Shown: positions 8,988-17,962 of the stretch, in pieces
How the letters are laid out: every line of letters begins with the position of its first letter
Numbering within the stretch: the first letter of the stretch is position 1
Source: Sedimentitalea sp042687825
Lineage (GTDB): Bacteria > Pseudomonadota > Alphaproteobacteria > Rhodobacterales > Rhodobacteraceae
Length of the DNA stretch: 48,978 bases
Assembly: GCF_042687825.1 (NCBI RefSeq)
Contig: NZ_JBHUQE010000022.1
Location: 1 to 48,978, forward strand
Direction of reading: 5' to 3'
The notes under the pieces: generated by a model
Database searches by the model: none
What the model saw: the letters and a program-made list of their open reading frames with translations, nothing else
What the model was told of the DNA's origin: nothing
Made by a program: the position numbers and the translations under genes

Positions 8988-9288
8988 GTCGTCCCTTCCG
9001 CTCTGCCACCACGGCGGTGGCCCGGGACAGGCTATAGGCGGCATTTTCACGCGATACAATCAACCCGCACCGGGATTTTCCGGCGCCGCGCGGGGCCGTC
9101 AAAGGGGGGAACGGAGGACGGAACCGGAGGCCCGCAGCGGGGAAATCCCCGGAGGAAATCGCCCCGCCCCCTTTCATTCGGGCCGGACAGGACGTAAACG
9201 CAGGCTCACTCGCCAAAGGCGGGTGTTGGCACGCGGGAACTTGCGCCCGGCCCCCGGGGGCCGGCGCAGCCGGAAAGGCGGACAGGCA
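8988..9288. promoter_or_regulatory. Divergent intergenic region with 18-bp GC palindrome
   Basis: This gap between two divergent genes should hold both promoters. It contains a perfect 18-bp palindrome, CCGGCCCCCGGGGGCCGG, at 9247-9264. That ends 24 bases before the ATG at 9289, so it could fold in the 5' leader of the glycosyltransferase operon. Runs of G around 9104-9120 are also present. No promoter boxes can be assigned and no gene is seen. Confidence 0.45.
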
Positions 9289-10605
9289 ATGGCAGAGTCA
9301 GAAACCGGTCTCACAGTGGTCACCTCGCTGAACCCCTTTGCCCGCAGCGCCGTGCAGCTGCGCTGTTTCCGCGCCTGGCAGGCCCTGGGCGCGCGGGTGC
9401 TGACCGCCAATACCGATGACGAGGCCGACCGGCTGCTGCAACTGGGGCTGCGCGACACCGACATCCTGCGCCTGGCGCCCGGCGACACCGGCCAGGCGAT
9501 CCACGGCAAGCCGGTGCCGAACGTCGCCGCCGTGCTGCAGCATCTGGCGCAAACCCCCGGAACCGGGCCGGTGGCGCTGGTCAATTCCGATCTCTACCCG
9601 GCGATGCGCGACACCGGCGGCCTGACCTACTGGCTGGAACAGCGGCCCGCCGTCGCCCTGACGCGCGAGGAATGCGTCCTGCACGGCATGCACCGCTTTG
9701 CCGACCAGTCCCCCTATCGCGGCGGGCTGGATGCCTTTGTGCTGTCGCGCGCCGCCCTGCCCGGCCTGCTGGCGCTGCTGCAGGATTGCGCGGCGCGCCC
9801 GCGCATGTGTTTCGGCATTCCCGGCTGGGATTACGTGCTGGCCGCCGCCATCCTGACCCCCGCGATCGGCGGCAGCCTGGCCGATAGCGGCCTGCTGCTG
9901 CATGAAAGCCACCCGACCACCTATTCCAGCATGGATGAATTCGCCCATTACCTGGGCGACATGCAGCGCCTCGCCGGCCTGACCGAGACCGACCCCACCG
10001 CCGCCGCGGCCGCGTTTCACGCGGTGATCCAGCAGAGCTGCGAGCGCAATCTCGACGACAGCCGCCGCGTCCGCACCATCCAGTTCACCGCGCCGCGCCC
10101 GGAAACCGCGCCCGATGCCGCCGCCCGCGCCCTGGCGGCACGGCTGGCGCGGATCTGCCCGGCCCTGACCTGGACCACCCGGCCCTCGGCGGTGGCGCTG
10201 CTGGCAGCGCAGGCACTGGCCGGGGCGGATGTCGACCTGACCCGCGCCCGGGCGCTGTTCGAGATCGGCCCGGACCCGCATTACCGCTTTTACCAGCGCC
10301 TGCTGTCGATCCTGTTCTGCCTGGATTGTCAGGCCGCCGCCGGCATCGCCCCGGCGCTGGTCCCGCAGTACCCCCCCGAAAGCCTGCATGCGCGAATGGT
10401 CGAAGCGATCCGCACCGAACAGGCCGGCGATCCGTGGCGCCAGCGGCTGGAATTCGCCCTGCTGTTCGGCGCCGAACTGGTTTCCTATCGCATCTTCAAC
10501 CCGCGCCTGTACAATTACCTGATACATTGCTGCGATACCGATGACGAACGCCGGCTGATGACCGAAATCCATGCCCATATCGAAAGGCTCCGCGATGCTG
10601 CCTGA
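9289..10605 (+). CDS. Uncharacterised protein with GT-A-like N-terminal half
   Basis: 438 residues, not assignable to a named family. The first ~210 residues resemble a GT-A nucleotide-sugar fold: LTVVTSLNPF at the start, LVNSDLYP near residue 98 as a possible metal-binding acidic motif, and RGGLDAFVLSRAAL followed by FGIPGWDYVLAAAIL, the type of acceptor-site strand-helix seen in such enzymes. The second half is alpha-helical. There is no membrane segment. It leads a coupled operon with the GT2 at 10595 (11-nt overlap) and the GT4 at 11578. I infer a glycosyltransferase or a regulator of one; it could also be a degenerate fold. The start is the first Met of the conserved-looking segment. Confidence 0.6.
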   Translation: MAESETGLTVVTSLNPFARSAVQLRCFRAWQALGARVLTANTDDEADRLLQLGLRDTDILRLAPGDTGQAIHGKPVPNVAAVLQHLAQTPGTGPVALVNSDLYPAMRDTGGLTYWLEQRPAVALTREECVLHGMHRFADQSPYRGGLDAFVLSRAALPGLLALLQDCAARPRMCFGIPGWDYVLAAAILTPAIGGSLADSGLLLHESHPTTYSSMDEFAHYLGDMQRLAGLTETDPTAAAAAFHAVIQQSCERNLDDSRRVRTIQFTAPRPETAPDAAARALAARLARICPALTWTTRPSAVALLAAQALAGADVDLTRARALFEIGPDPHYRFYQRLLSILFCLDCQAAAGIAPALVPQYPPESLHARMVEAIRTEQAGDPWRQRLEFALLFGAELVSYRIFNPRLYNYLIHCCDTDDERRLMTEIHAHIERLRDAA

Positions 10606-11578
10606 CCCGATCCGCCCCGCCTCCGTGCTGCCCTGGGAGGCCGGCCTGCAGATCGAGCCCGCCGATCCCGACCTGCCCGGCCTGTCCATCGTGATCCCGA
10701 TCTACAATGCCGGCGCCTTCCTGGAAAAGACCCTGCGCAGCCTGTTGTGCCAGGATCTGACCGGGGTCGAGCTGATCCTGATGGATGGCGGCAGCACCGA
10801 CGCCACGCCCGATATCGTCGCCCATTACCGCGACATGTTCGCCATCACCGTGATGGAAAAGGATGTCGGCCAGTCCGACGCGATCAACAAGGGGTTCGAA
10901 CGCGCCAGCCAGCCGATCCTCTACTGGCTGAACGGCGACGACATCATCCTGCCCAATACGCTGGTGGCGGTGCGCCGCCTGTTCCGCGACAACCCGGACA
11001 GCCATGTGGTGGTCGGCGACGCCTATATGACCGAGATGGATTTCACCCCGATCAACCATTTCCGCTTTTCGCCGGAAAAGCTGACCCTGGCGCATCTGAT
11101 GGACTACGCCGCGCATCACCTGATCCAGCCCAGCGTGTTCTTTACCCGCACGGCCTGGCAGACGGCGGGCCCGTGCAAGCTGTGGATGCATTACGCCATG
11201 GATGCCGACCTGTTTTTAGGCATGGCCGCGGCCTTCCGCTTTCTGCACCTGCCGATGGACATCGCCTATTCGGTCTATCACGAAGACTGCAAGACCCGTG
11301 GCAAACGCGCCGAATCGATCACCGAACTGGCGTTGGTCCAGGCCCGCCATGGCGGCTTTGACGAGGCCCGCAAGACGCTGGATATCCTGGTCGACCTGTT
11401 CAATCAGGCCGAGGCGGCCCAGACCCAACCGGCCCCCGTACCCCAACCGGCCCCCGTACCCCAACCGGCCCCCGCCCCCGCCGACGACACCGTCCTGCAA
11501 CAGCAGCTGACGACGCTGCGCCGCAGCGTCGAAAAGAACAAGGCGCTGCTGCTGGATCTGGATATCGGAGCGACTTGA
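10595..11578 (+). CDS. Family 2 glycosyltransferase with Pro/Ala-rich tail
   Basis: 327 residues. The start is set by AAAGG at 10583-10587, although an in-frame ATG exists at 10571. The GT-A core shows LSIVIPIYNAGAFLEKTL, DGGSTDATPD and the catalytic-metal motif LNGDD. QPSVFF and MDADLFL follow. The last ~60 residues are low complexity: three 18-bp repeats at 11424-11478 encode a PVPQPA-type linker, followed by a short coiled coil (LQQQLTTLRRSVEKNKALL). The gene overlaps the previous one by 11 nt and touches the next through TGATG. The tail may tether the enzyme to partners. Donor and acceptor are unknown. Confidence 0.88.
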   Translation: MLPDPIRPASVLPWEAGLQIEPADPDLPGLSIVIPIYNAGAFLEKTLRSLLCQDLTGVELILMDGGSTDATPDIVAHYRDMFAITVMEKDVGQSDAINKGFERASQPILYWLNGDDIILPNTLVAVRRLFRDNPDSHVVVGDAYMTEMDFTPINHFRFSPEKLTLAHLMDYAAHHLIQPSVFFTRTAWQTAGPCKLWMHYAMDADLFLGMAAAFRFLHLPMDIAYSVYHEDCKTRGKRAESITELALVQARHGGFDEARKTLDILVDLFNQAEAAQTQPAPVPQPAPVPQPAPAPADDTVLQQQLTTLRRSVEKNKALLLDLDIGAT

Positions 11579-12930
11579 TGGCCGATCCGTCCCCCGACAC
11601 CGACGCCCAAACCGGCCCCCAATCTGGCCCCCAAACCGGCACCCGCATCGCGGTACTGTCCAGCGCCAGCGGCGGCGGCGGCGGCATCGCCGCACAGCGG
11701 CTGGCCACGGCGCTGTCCCGCCAGCCCGGCGTGACCGCCGATTTCCTGACCCGCGACCAGCTCGGCGACCTGCCCGCCGAGGTGGCACCGATGCGCTCGA
11801 TGAGCAACCGGCGCCAGACCGACACCCATTTCACCGTGGAATATCCCGGCTATCGCCGCGACTGGCTGGTCGACCTGCTGGCCGGCTATGACATCGTCAA
11901 CGTGCATTGGGCCAGCTACCTGCTCAGCCTGGCCGAGCTGGATGCCCTGGCCCGGCGCGGCGTGGCGATGCTGTTCCTGCTGCATGATTTCCACTATATC
12001 ACCGGCGGCTGCCACTATCCGGCGGATTGCGAGAACCTGAGCCTGGGCTGTCACGACTGCCCGCAGGCCGACACCACCCTGTGCGACCCCCGCTTCATTC
12101 CCGTGAACCTGCGCCTCAAACGCGCCCTGTTCGCCCGCGCCAACGTGCATCTGGCCGCCCCCAGCCACCATCTGCGCGACCGGGCGGTGGCCAGCGGCAT
12201 CGTGCCGGCGGCGCGCGCGCATGTGCTGCGCAACCCCTATCAGCCGCTGACCCCAAAAGCGGCGCGCCCGCGCGACGGTGTCACCCGCATCCTGCTGATC
12301 GCCGATTCCCTGACCGAGCGGCGCAAGGCCATGCCGCTGGCGCTGGACAGCCTGGCGGCCCTGCACCGCCGCCTGCGGGGCAGCCCCCACCGCGTCCATG
12401 TGGATGTGGTCGGCGCCGCCGATGATCCGGCGCTGCGCGACCGGCTGGCCGGCTGCGGGCTGGCGCACCGGCTGCATGGCCGCATCACCGACCACGCCAG
12501 GCTGGTCGATATCTTTGCCGCCAGCGACATCGTGCTCAGCTGCTCTTACGAGGACAACTGGCCCAATATACTGGTCGAGGCCGGGGCCTATGGCTGCGTG
12601 CCGGTGGTCGGCCCCGGCCATGGCTGCGAAGAATTCGTGACCACCTATGGCACCGGTGCCGTCGCGCCGGCCTATACGCCGGGGGCCTTTGCCGACACCC
12701 TGCGGCGCATGATCGCCACGCGGCAACACCGGGACAGGCCGGATACCGGGGTGCAGGCGCGCATCCGCGCCGATCATCAGGACGGGCAGATCGCGGCGCG
12801 GTTCCTGCGCATCGCCGCCACGATCGCGCGCCCGACCGACCCGGATCGCGGCCCGGATATGGCCCCTGCCCCCGAACAGAGCCTGAACAGGGACGCGCAG
12901 CCCGCCGCGCGGCAGCCGCAACCGGCCTGA
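11578..12930 (+). CDS. Family 4 glycosyltransferase, WcaC-like
   Basis: 450 residues. RIAVLSSASGGGGGIAAQRLATAL near the N-terminus is the GT-B glycine loop. HDFHYITGGCHY with the following C-x6-CxxCP cysteines is the pattern of WcaC-like colanic-acid transferases. CSYEDNWPNILVEAGAYG near residue 325 is the EX7E nucleotide-sugar site of GT4. The first 20 residues include a short TGPQSGPQTG repeat, and the last ~40 are a Gln/Pro/Ala-rich tail. The gene begins within the stop of the upstream GT2 (TGATG), implying translational coupling. It probably adds one sugar from a GDP or UDP donor to the chain in the cytoplasm. Confidence 0.9.
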   Translation: MADPSPDTDAQTGPQSGPQTGTRIAVLSSASGGGGGIAAQRLATALSRQPGVTADFLTRDQLGDLPAEVAPMRSMSNRRQTDTHFTVEYPGYRRDWLVDLLAGYDIVNVHWASYLLSLAELDALARRGVAMLFLLHDFHYITGGCHYPADCENLSLGCHDCPQADTTLCDPRFIPVNLRLKRALFARANVHLAAPSHHLRDRAVASGIVPAARAHVLRNPYQPLTPKAARPRDGVTRILLIADSLTERRKAMPLALDSLAALHRRLRGSPHRVHVDVVGAADDPALRDRLAGCGLAHRLHGRITDHARLVDIFAASDIVLSCSYEDNWPNILVEAGAYGCVPVVGPGHGCEEFVTTYGTGAVAPAYTPGAFADTLRRMIATRQHRDRPDTGVQARIRADHQDGQIAARFLRIAATIARPTDPDRGPDMAPAPEQSLNRDAQPAARQPQPA

Positions 12931-13050
12931 ACCGCCGCCGGACGGGCCTCAGACGCGTCCCGACCGGGGCGAAAACAGGCCCGGCCCCGGAATGGAAATC
13001 GAAATCAGGATCGGAACGGCGCCAAAACCGGCACCGGAACAAAGCCGGAA

Positions 13051-13794
13051 TCAGGCTGCGTAGTTGAACCGCTGCAGCTCGTCCTCCAGCACCTTGCTGA
13101 CCTTCTTGATCGTCGCCGGTTTCAGCTTGCGCCGGTGATCGCCCGGACGCACCTGGCGCTTGTGCTTGCCGACATCTTCCTTGCGCACGGTGAAATCGAT
13201 GTCGCGCCCCAGGGCCTTGACCAGATCGTCGGTCAGCGGCTGGTCCAGAAATTCCGCGATCCGGTTCAGCCAGGCCGGGGTATCGGTCACCATCTCTTCG
13301 TAGGTCAGCACCAGAACGTCGTCATGGCGGTCGATGATCCGCTTGAGGATGCGCATGCGCCGGCGGTACTGCATCGCCCGCTTCAGCACGAAATCGTCGA
13401 TCTCCATCTCCAGCAGCGCCGCCCGGCGCTGTTCGAACCGCTGGCGCTTTTCCGGATCCTCGGGCGGCTTGTGGCTGATCGCGAACGAGAAATAGGCCGA
13501 GGTCAGACAGTCACGCGGGTCGCGCAGCTGCACGATCGTCCGCAACTTGGGGATGATCTGCAAATCCTCGACATAGGGACCACGGGCCATGCCGTAATAC
13601 CAGCCGGTCAGCTGCATCTTTTCCTGATAGGCCTGAAAGAACTCGCCCTCATCCAGCGGCGAAGCCTGCACCTGTTTGGCGATGTGATCGACCTGATAGC
13701 CCTTGGCCAGGGCGAATTGGGTCAGGATATTGTCGGTAATGGAACTGCCGGCCTTGTGCATCGACAAGGCCAACACGCTTTTCAAGTCCGGCAT
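13051..13794 (-). CDS. Sulfotransferase-family protein (3 of 5)
   Basis: 247 residues from the ATG at 13794, which follows a clear AGGGAG. LALSMHKAGSSITDNIL at residues ~7-23 is a variant phosphosulfate loop (K-A-G-S-S), and VQLRDPRDCLTSAYFSF near residue 88 is the 3'-phosphate motif. The C-terminal third is strongly basic (KHKRQVRPGDHRRKLK). It follows the sulfotransferase at 13883 after 88 bp, so it may be the last gene of the leftward operon that starts with the GT10-like gene. A 120-bp gap separates it from the convergent GT4; it contains AC/GG-rich simple sequence and nothing else I can name. Confidence 0.75.
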   Translation of the reverse strand: MPDLKSVLALSMHKAGSSITDNILTQFALAKGYQVDHIAKQVQASPLDEGEFFQAYQEKMQLTGWYYGMARGPYVEDLQIIPKLRTIVQLRDPRDCLTSAYFSFAISHKPPEDPEKRQRFEQRRAALLEMEIDDFVLKRAMQYRRRMRILKRIIDRHDDVLVLTYEEMVTDTPAWLNRIAEFLDQPLTDDLVKALGRDIDFTVRKEDVGKHKRQVRPGDHRRKLKPATIKKVSKVLEDELQRFNYAA

Positions 13795-13882
13795 CTGCAA
13801 CTCCCTGTGGCGTTTGCCCGCATGTTCCGCCGTATCTAACGGCGTTCTTTGGGCTTGGCCAGCCCCTGCACCGCGGCGCGCG

Positions 13883-14821
13883 TCACGGCGCCGGATCATA
13901 GCCCAAACGGGCGCATAGAGCCGCATATTGCGGCGATTGCGCCGCCTGTTCGGCCACCTCGGGCGGCACCGCGCGGCGCGGCCGCGCCGCAATCTTGCGC
14001 CCGGTCCGGCCGCTGCCGCCGGTCAGCGGCATCAGGTCCAGCAATTCCTCCTGCAGCCCGGCAAAAGGCAGTTCCAGGGTTGTGCACAGCGCTTCCAGCC
14101 GGGCCTCGGGATCGGCGACGAAATCCTCGTACCGGACCAGCTCGACCCCGGCATAGGCCGCGAGAAAGGCCAGATAGCGGCGGGCGTATTCCTCCAGCGT
14201 CGCCGGCGCGAAATGCACCCAGCCGTTGTGCCGCAGCGACAGCCAGGATTCCAGCGGGTGGCGCACCGTCACCACCGAGCGCACCGGATAGGCGCGCAGC
14301 AGCAGCCCCCGCAGGGTCGGATGGTCATGCGGCGCGGTGCCGTGGCAGAATTGCGAATGCGCATGGTCGCGCAGCACCAGCCGGCTGCCGCTGGCCCGGC
14401 AATGCGCCTGCAGCGGCGCCAGCGCGCCCAGAAACACCGCGCCGATCACCGGCTCGGGGATCTCGCGGGCGCTGTAGCGCAGGTGCCGGATCAGATCGGT
14501 GGGGGCGAAATGCAGCGGCATGCCATCGACCTGCGTCCGGCTGAACGGGTCGATCTCGCTGAGCAGGATGGTGTTGGGCTGCACCGCCAGATGCCGGGCG
14601 ATCACCGTGCCGCCGGTGCAGGCGAAATGGTGCAGCGTGCGCAGCGGCTCGGCCTCGCGCCCGGCGACCGCCTCTGCCGCGGCACGGCACTGCTCGATCA
14701 GACGCGGCAGCGGATCCGCCAGGCGCGGCGTCAGCGCCGCCGGCCCGTCATGCTCGGCCAGCAGCGCCCGCGCCGCCTCGATACGCGCGCGCAAGGCCTG
14801 CGGATCGGCCGGATCGCTCAT
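13883..14821 (-). CDS. Sulfotransferase-like protein (4 of 5)
   Basis: 312 residues. The start at 14821 overlaps the stop of the upstream gene (ATGA). HHFACTGGTVIARHLAVQPN near residue 64 is a divergent P-loop with TGGT in place of the usual SGST or TGTS. RSVVTVRHPLESWLSLRHNGW around residue 190 is a good 3'-phosphate motif. LVRYEDFVADPEARLEALC follows, as in many sulfotransferases. The frame stays open for another ~300 codons upstream, but that portion is the antisense shadow of the next gene. Its loop differs from the other four copies, so it may act on a different acceptor or may not be a sulfotransferase in the strict sense. Confidence 0.68.
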   Translation of the reverse strand: MSDPADPQALRARIEAARALLAEHDGPAALTPRLADPLPRLIEQCRAAAEAVAGREAEPLRTLHHFACTGGTVIARHLAVQPNTILLSEIDPFSRTQVDGMPLHFAPTDLIRHLRYSAREIPEPVIGAVFLGALAPLQAHCRASGSRLVLRDHAHSQFCHGTAPHDHPTLRGLLLRAYPVRSVVTVRHPLESWLSLRHNGWVHFAPATLEEYARRYLAFLAAYAGVELVRYEDFVADPEARLEALCTTLELPFAGLQEELLDLMPLTGGSGRTGRKIAARPRRAVPPEVAEQAAQSPQYAALCARLGYDPAP

Positions 14822-15813
14822 GAATCGCCCGTTTCCGCCGCCGTTTCCCGGCTCAGGCGCGGCTTGTCCGGCGCCGCGTCCAGCCGGCCCAGATGGTCCG
14901 ATACATCGCCCAGCTGCAGCGCCAGCTGGCCCAACAGCGCATCCTGGCGGTCCCGTTCGGCATTCAGCGCCGCGTGCCGTGCCTGCAGATCCGCCAGATC
15001 CGCCGCCGCCAGCGTCTGCATCCGCAGCGCCAGCCGCAGATCCTCCTGCGCCGCCGCCGCCTGCGCGCGCAGGTCGGTCAGCTCGGTCTCCAGCGCTGCG
15101 ATCCGCGCCTGATCCTGCGCCGTCCGGGTCTCGGCGGCAGCGCGCGCCGCGGCCTCCTCGGCGGTGCGGGCCTCCTGGGCCGCCAGGGCCCCGGCCCGGG
15201 CGGCCAGCTGCGCCTGCAATTCGACCAGCACCGCGTCGCGCTGAAACCGCAGCCGCGGCCAGTCCGGATCGTCCGCATCCTCGCGCGCCAGCAGGCGATA
15301 GCCCTGCCGCTGCAGCCGCGCGATCAGCTCGGGCGCGGCACTGCCGGGGCCATAGAACGGCTCGGCCCCCGCCACCAGCCGGATCACCGCGAACCGCGCC
15401 AGCGCCCCGGCGGCCTGCAGCCCGTCCAGCAGCCCGGCCACCGCCCCGGGCGCGTCGCAGCGCAGCACGTGGCCCGCGCCCTGCAGATCGGCCCGCGCCA
15501 GCAGATCGGCCGGCGACAGGGTGGCCACCTGCCGGCTGCCGACCGTGGCCAGCCCCGGCATCAGCCGCGACAGCGCTTCGGGCACGTCCAGCCCGGACAG
15601 GGCGGCGAAATTGCACCGGTGGAACGGCGCATTGCCGGTCTCGGGCGCCACCGCCGCGGCGATCAGCTGCACGCGGTCGCCCTGGTCGCGGATCTGCGCC
15701 CGCAGCTGCGGCATCCGGGCGGGATCGGGTTCGACCAGCACCACCCGCGCCGCCTGGGCGCACAGATCCGGCGCGTCACCGCAGCCGACATGCAGCATCA
15801 CGGCACCGCTCAT
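14818..15813 (-). CDS. FkbM-like methyltransferase fused to a coiled coil
   Basis: 331 residues from the ATG at 15813 (ATGA overlap with the gene before it). Residues ~1-200 resemble FkbM-family SAM methyltransferases: MLHVGCGD is the SAM glycine motif, VVLVEPDP the acidic strand, and AVAPETGNAPF ... NFAALSGL the family's typical downstream block. Residues ~205-310 are an Ala/Gln/Glu/Arg-rich coiled coil. The methyltransferase part is short and may be catalytically weak. A similar coiled coil is in the next upstream gene, which suggests the two proteins pair. Translational coupling on both sides ties it to a sulfotransferase and, further up, to Gmd. Confidence 0.7.
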   Translation of the reverse strand: MSGAVMLHVGCGDAPDLCAQAARVVLVEPDPARMPQLRAQIRDQGDRVQLIAAAVAPETGNAPFHRCNFAALSGLDVPEALSRLMPGLATVGSRQVATLSPADLLARADLQGAGHVLRCDAPGAVAGLLDGLQAAGALARFAVIRLVAGAEPFYGPGSAAPELIARLQRQGYRLLAREDADDPDWPRLRFQRDAVLVELQAQLAARAGALAAQEARTAEEAAARAAAETRTAQDQARIAALETELTDLRAQAAAAQEDLRLALRMQTLAAADLADLQARHAALNAERDRQDALLGQLALQLGDVSDHLGRLDAAPDKPRLSRETAAETGDS

Positions 15814-16838
15814 GCCGGTTTCGCCACAACCCGCCGGGCCCGGCGCAGCGGCGCGGTCACCCGCCACGAGGTCGAGGCGAACAGCGCGTCGATCTCGTGG
15901 CGGCTGTGGTTCAGCTCGGCCTGCAGCGCGCCGCGCGCCACCATCAGATCGCGATGCCCGTCCAGCAGCGCCGCGACCTGGCGCGCCTGTTCCGCCCGCA
16001 CGGTGCTGAGATGCAGATGCGCCTGTTCCAGCTCGGCCCGCAGCGCCCGGATCTCGTCGGCGGCGGTCTGGCGCTCGGCCAGACGGTCGCGATACTCGCG
16101 CTCCAGCGCCTGCTGCGCCGTCCGCAGCTGCAGCTGCAGCAACTCGATTTCCTCGTCAAACAGGCTCTGCGCCTGTTGCAGGGCCTGATCCTGCGCCGCA
16201 TTCGCCTGATCATCGTCGGCACGCGCATCGCGGTCCTGCCAGGCCGCGCTGACCGCGGCCAGCTGCGCCAGGCTGCCGGTACCGGCCCGCCGGGGCGACA
16301 CCCCGCCGGCCTCAAGCTCGTCCGCCAGCTGCCGCAATTCCGGCAGCGCCAGGGCGGCCTGTGCGGCCAGCAGCCCGTGGATGTCCTCGGGCAAGGCCGG
16401 TTCCAGGGCCGGATCGGGCGCGGGCACCGGCCCGGCGGCACAATCCAGCCACTGCGCCAGCCGCTCGGCCAGCGCCTCGGGCGCGGCGGCAAAGGCATCG
16501 GCGTCGATCAGGAACAGCCGGCGCCGGCCGCGCCGCCACTGCGCCAGGATCGCCTGCGCCTGGCTCTGCCAGTCGGCGGTTGCCTGCTCTATCGGCACGC
16601 CGGCGCGCAGGGCGGCGGCGATCTGCCGGTCCGGCGCGGCGTAGATCAGCAGCGCCCGGCCCTCGGGCGGCAGCGCCTCGGGCGCGGCACATGTCTGCCA
16701 GTCGGTAACGTCGGGCAGCACCGCGTCCAGCCAGGCGCGGCACAGGCCGTCCCCCAGCCCGGACAGATCGACAAGGTTCAGCTGCATCATCCCGCGCTCC
16801 GCTGCGACCGGTATATCCTGTTCTCCGGCAAGGCCCAT
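15810..16838 (-). CDS. Uncharacterised coiled-coil protein with STSWRVTAPLR tail
   Basis: 342 residues. The N-terminal ~120 residues form an unrecognised alpha/beta domain (ALLIYAAPDRQIAAAL, RRRLFLIDADAFAA). Residues ~195-315 are a long coiled coil. The C-terminus ends in ALFASTSWRVTAPLRRARRVV, a short segment common at the end of coiled coils in bacterial polysaccharide glycosyltransferases and methyltransferases, where I believe it sits at the membrane surface. The ATG at 16838 directly abuts the gmd stop, with GGAAGG inside the gmd end. No catalytic motif is visible. I infer a scaffold or length-control partner for the FkbM-like neighbour. Confidence 0.7.
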   Translation of the reverse strand: MGLAGEQDIPVAAERGMMQLNLVDLSGLGDGLCRAWLDAVLPDVTDWQTCAAPEALPPEGRALLIYAAPDRQIAAALRAGVPIEQATADWQSQAQAILAQWRRGRRRLFLIDADAFAAAPEALAERLAQWLDCAAGPVPAPDPALEPALPEDIHGLLAAQAALALPELRQLADELEAGGVSPRRAGTGSLAQLAAVSAAWQDRDARADDDQANAAQDQALQQAQSLFDEEIELLQLQLRTAQQALEREYRDRLAERQTAADEIRALRAELEQAHLHLSTVRAEQARQVAALLDGHRDLMVARGALQAELNHSRHEIDALFASTSWRVTAPLRRARRVVAKPA

Positions 16839-17960
16839 TCAGCCTTCCACCGAATGCGCCACCGTATAGCCGTGGCTGCGCAGCAGCGCGGTGCGCCGCG
16901 CCGCGTCCAGATCGCGGGACACCATCTCGGCGCACATCTGCTGCACGGTGATCTCGGGCACCCAGCCCAGCCGCGCCTTGGCCTTGGCCGGATCGCCCAG
17001 CAGGGTCTCGACCTCGGCGGGGCGGAAATAGCGCGGATCGATGCGCATGATCACATCGCCCGGCGCCAGCGCCGGGGCCATGTCGCCGGTCACCGCCTCG
17101 ACCACCGCCACCTCGTCCACGCCGCGGCCTTGAAAGCGCAGGGTGATCCCCAGCTCGGCCGCCGACCAGAGGATGAACTGGCGCACCGAATACTGCACCC
17201 CGGTGGCGATGACGAAATCCTCGGGCGCCTCTTGCTGCAGCATCATCCACTGCATGCGCACATAGTCCTTGGCATGGCCCCAGTCGCGCAGCGCATCGAT
17301 ATTGCCCATATAGAGACAGGGTTCGAGGCCTTGCGCGATATTGGCCAGGCCGCGGGTGATCTTGCGGGTCACGAATGTTTCGCCGCGGCGCGGGCTCTCG
17401 TGATTGAACAGGATGCCGTTGCAGGCATACATGCCATAGGCCTCGCGATAGTTCACGGTGATCCAGTAGGCATACATCTTGGCCACCGCATAGGGGCTGC
17501 GCGGGTGGAACGGCGTGGTCTCGGTCTGCGGCGTCTCCTGCACCAGACCATAGAGTTCCGAGGTCGAGGCCTGATAGAACCGCGTGGTCTTCTCCAGCCC
17601 CAGAAAGCGGATCGCCTCAAGCAGGCGCAGCGTGCCGATGGCATCGACATCGGCGGTGTATTCCGGGCTTTCGAAACTGACCGCCACATGGCTCTGGGCA
17701 CCCAGGTTATAGACCTCGCCGGGCTGCACCTGCCGCAGGATCCGGGTCAGGTTCGAGGTGTCGGACAGATCGCCGTAATGCAACTGGAACCGGGCGTGAT
17801 CGACATGCGGATCCTCATAGATGTGATCGACCCGCTGGGTGTTGAAAGACGAGGCCCGGCGCTTGATGCCATGCACCTCATAGCCCTTTTCCAGCAGAAA
17901 CTCCGCCAGATAGGACCCGTCCTGACCGGTGACCCCGGTAATCAATGCCGTCTTGCTCAT
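16839..17960 (-). CDS. gmd: GDP-mannose 4,6-dehydratase
   Basis: 373 residues, the standard length. TGVTGQDGSYLAEFLLEKGY is the NADP loop, and STSELYG with YAVAKMYAYW supplies the catalytic Thr/Ser, Glu and YxxxK. NHESPRRGETFVTRKI and GNIDALRDWGHAKDYV are diagnostic for Gmd. It makes GDP-4-keto-6-deoxymannose for Fcl. I chose the ATG at 17960 over a GTG at 17966 because GAGGTG lies six bases before the ATG. The upstream GT10-like stop is only two bases away. Coupling of GDP-fucose supply to a GT10-like transferase in one operon supports fucosylation of the product. Confidence 0.96.
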   Translation of the reverse strand: MSKTALITGVTGQDGSYLAEFLLEKGYEVHGIKRRASSFNTQRVDHIYEDPHVDHARFQLHYGDLSDTSNLTRILRQVQPGEVYNLGAQSHVAVSFESPEYTADVDAIGTLRLLEAIRFLGLEKTTRFYQASTSELYGLVQETPQTETTPFHPRSPYAVAKMYAYWITVNYREAYGMYACNGILFNHESPRRGETFVTRKITRGLANIAQGLEPCLYMGNIDALRDWGHAKDYVRMQWMMLQQEAPEDFVIATGVQYSVRQFILWSAAELGITLRFQGRGVDEVAVVEAVTGDMAPALAPGDVIMRIDPRYFRPAEVETLLGDPAKAKARLGWVPEITVQQMCAEMVSRDLDAARRTALLRSHGYTVAHSVEG

Positions 17961-17962
17961 GC

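Noticed and set aside
14822..15763. Extension of the sulfotransferase at 13883 to a 626-codon protein
   Set aside because: The added part is Gly/Arg-rich shadow of the FkbM-like gene in another frame. The ATGA overlap at 14818-14821 gives a natural start.
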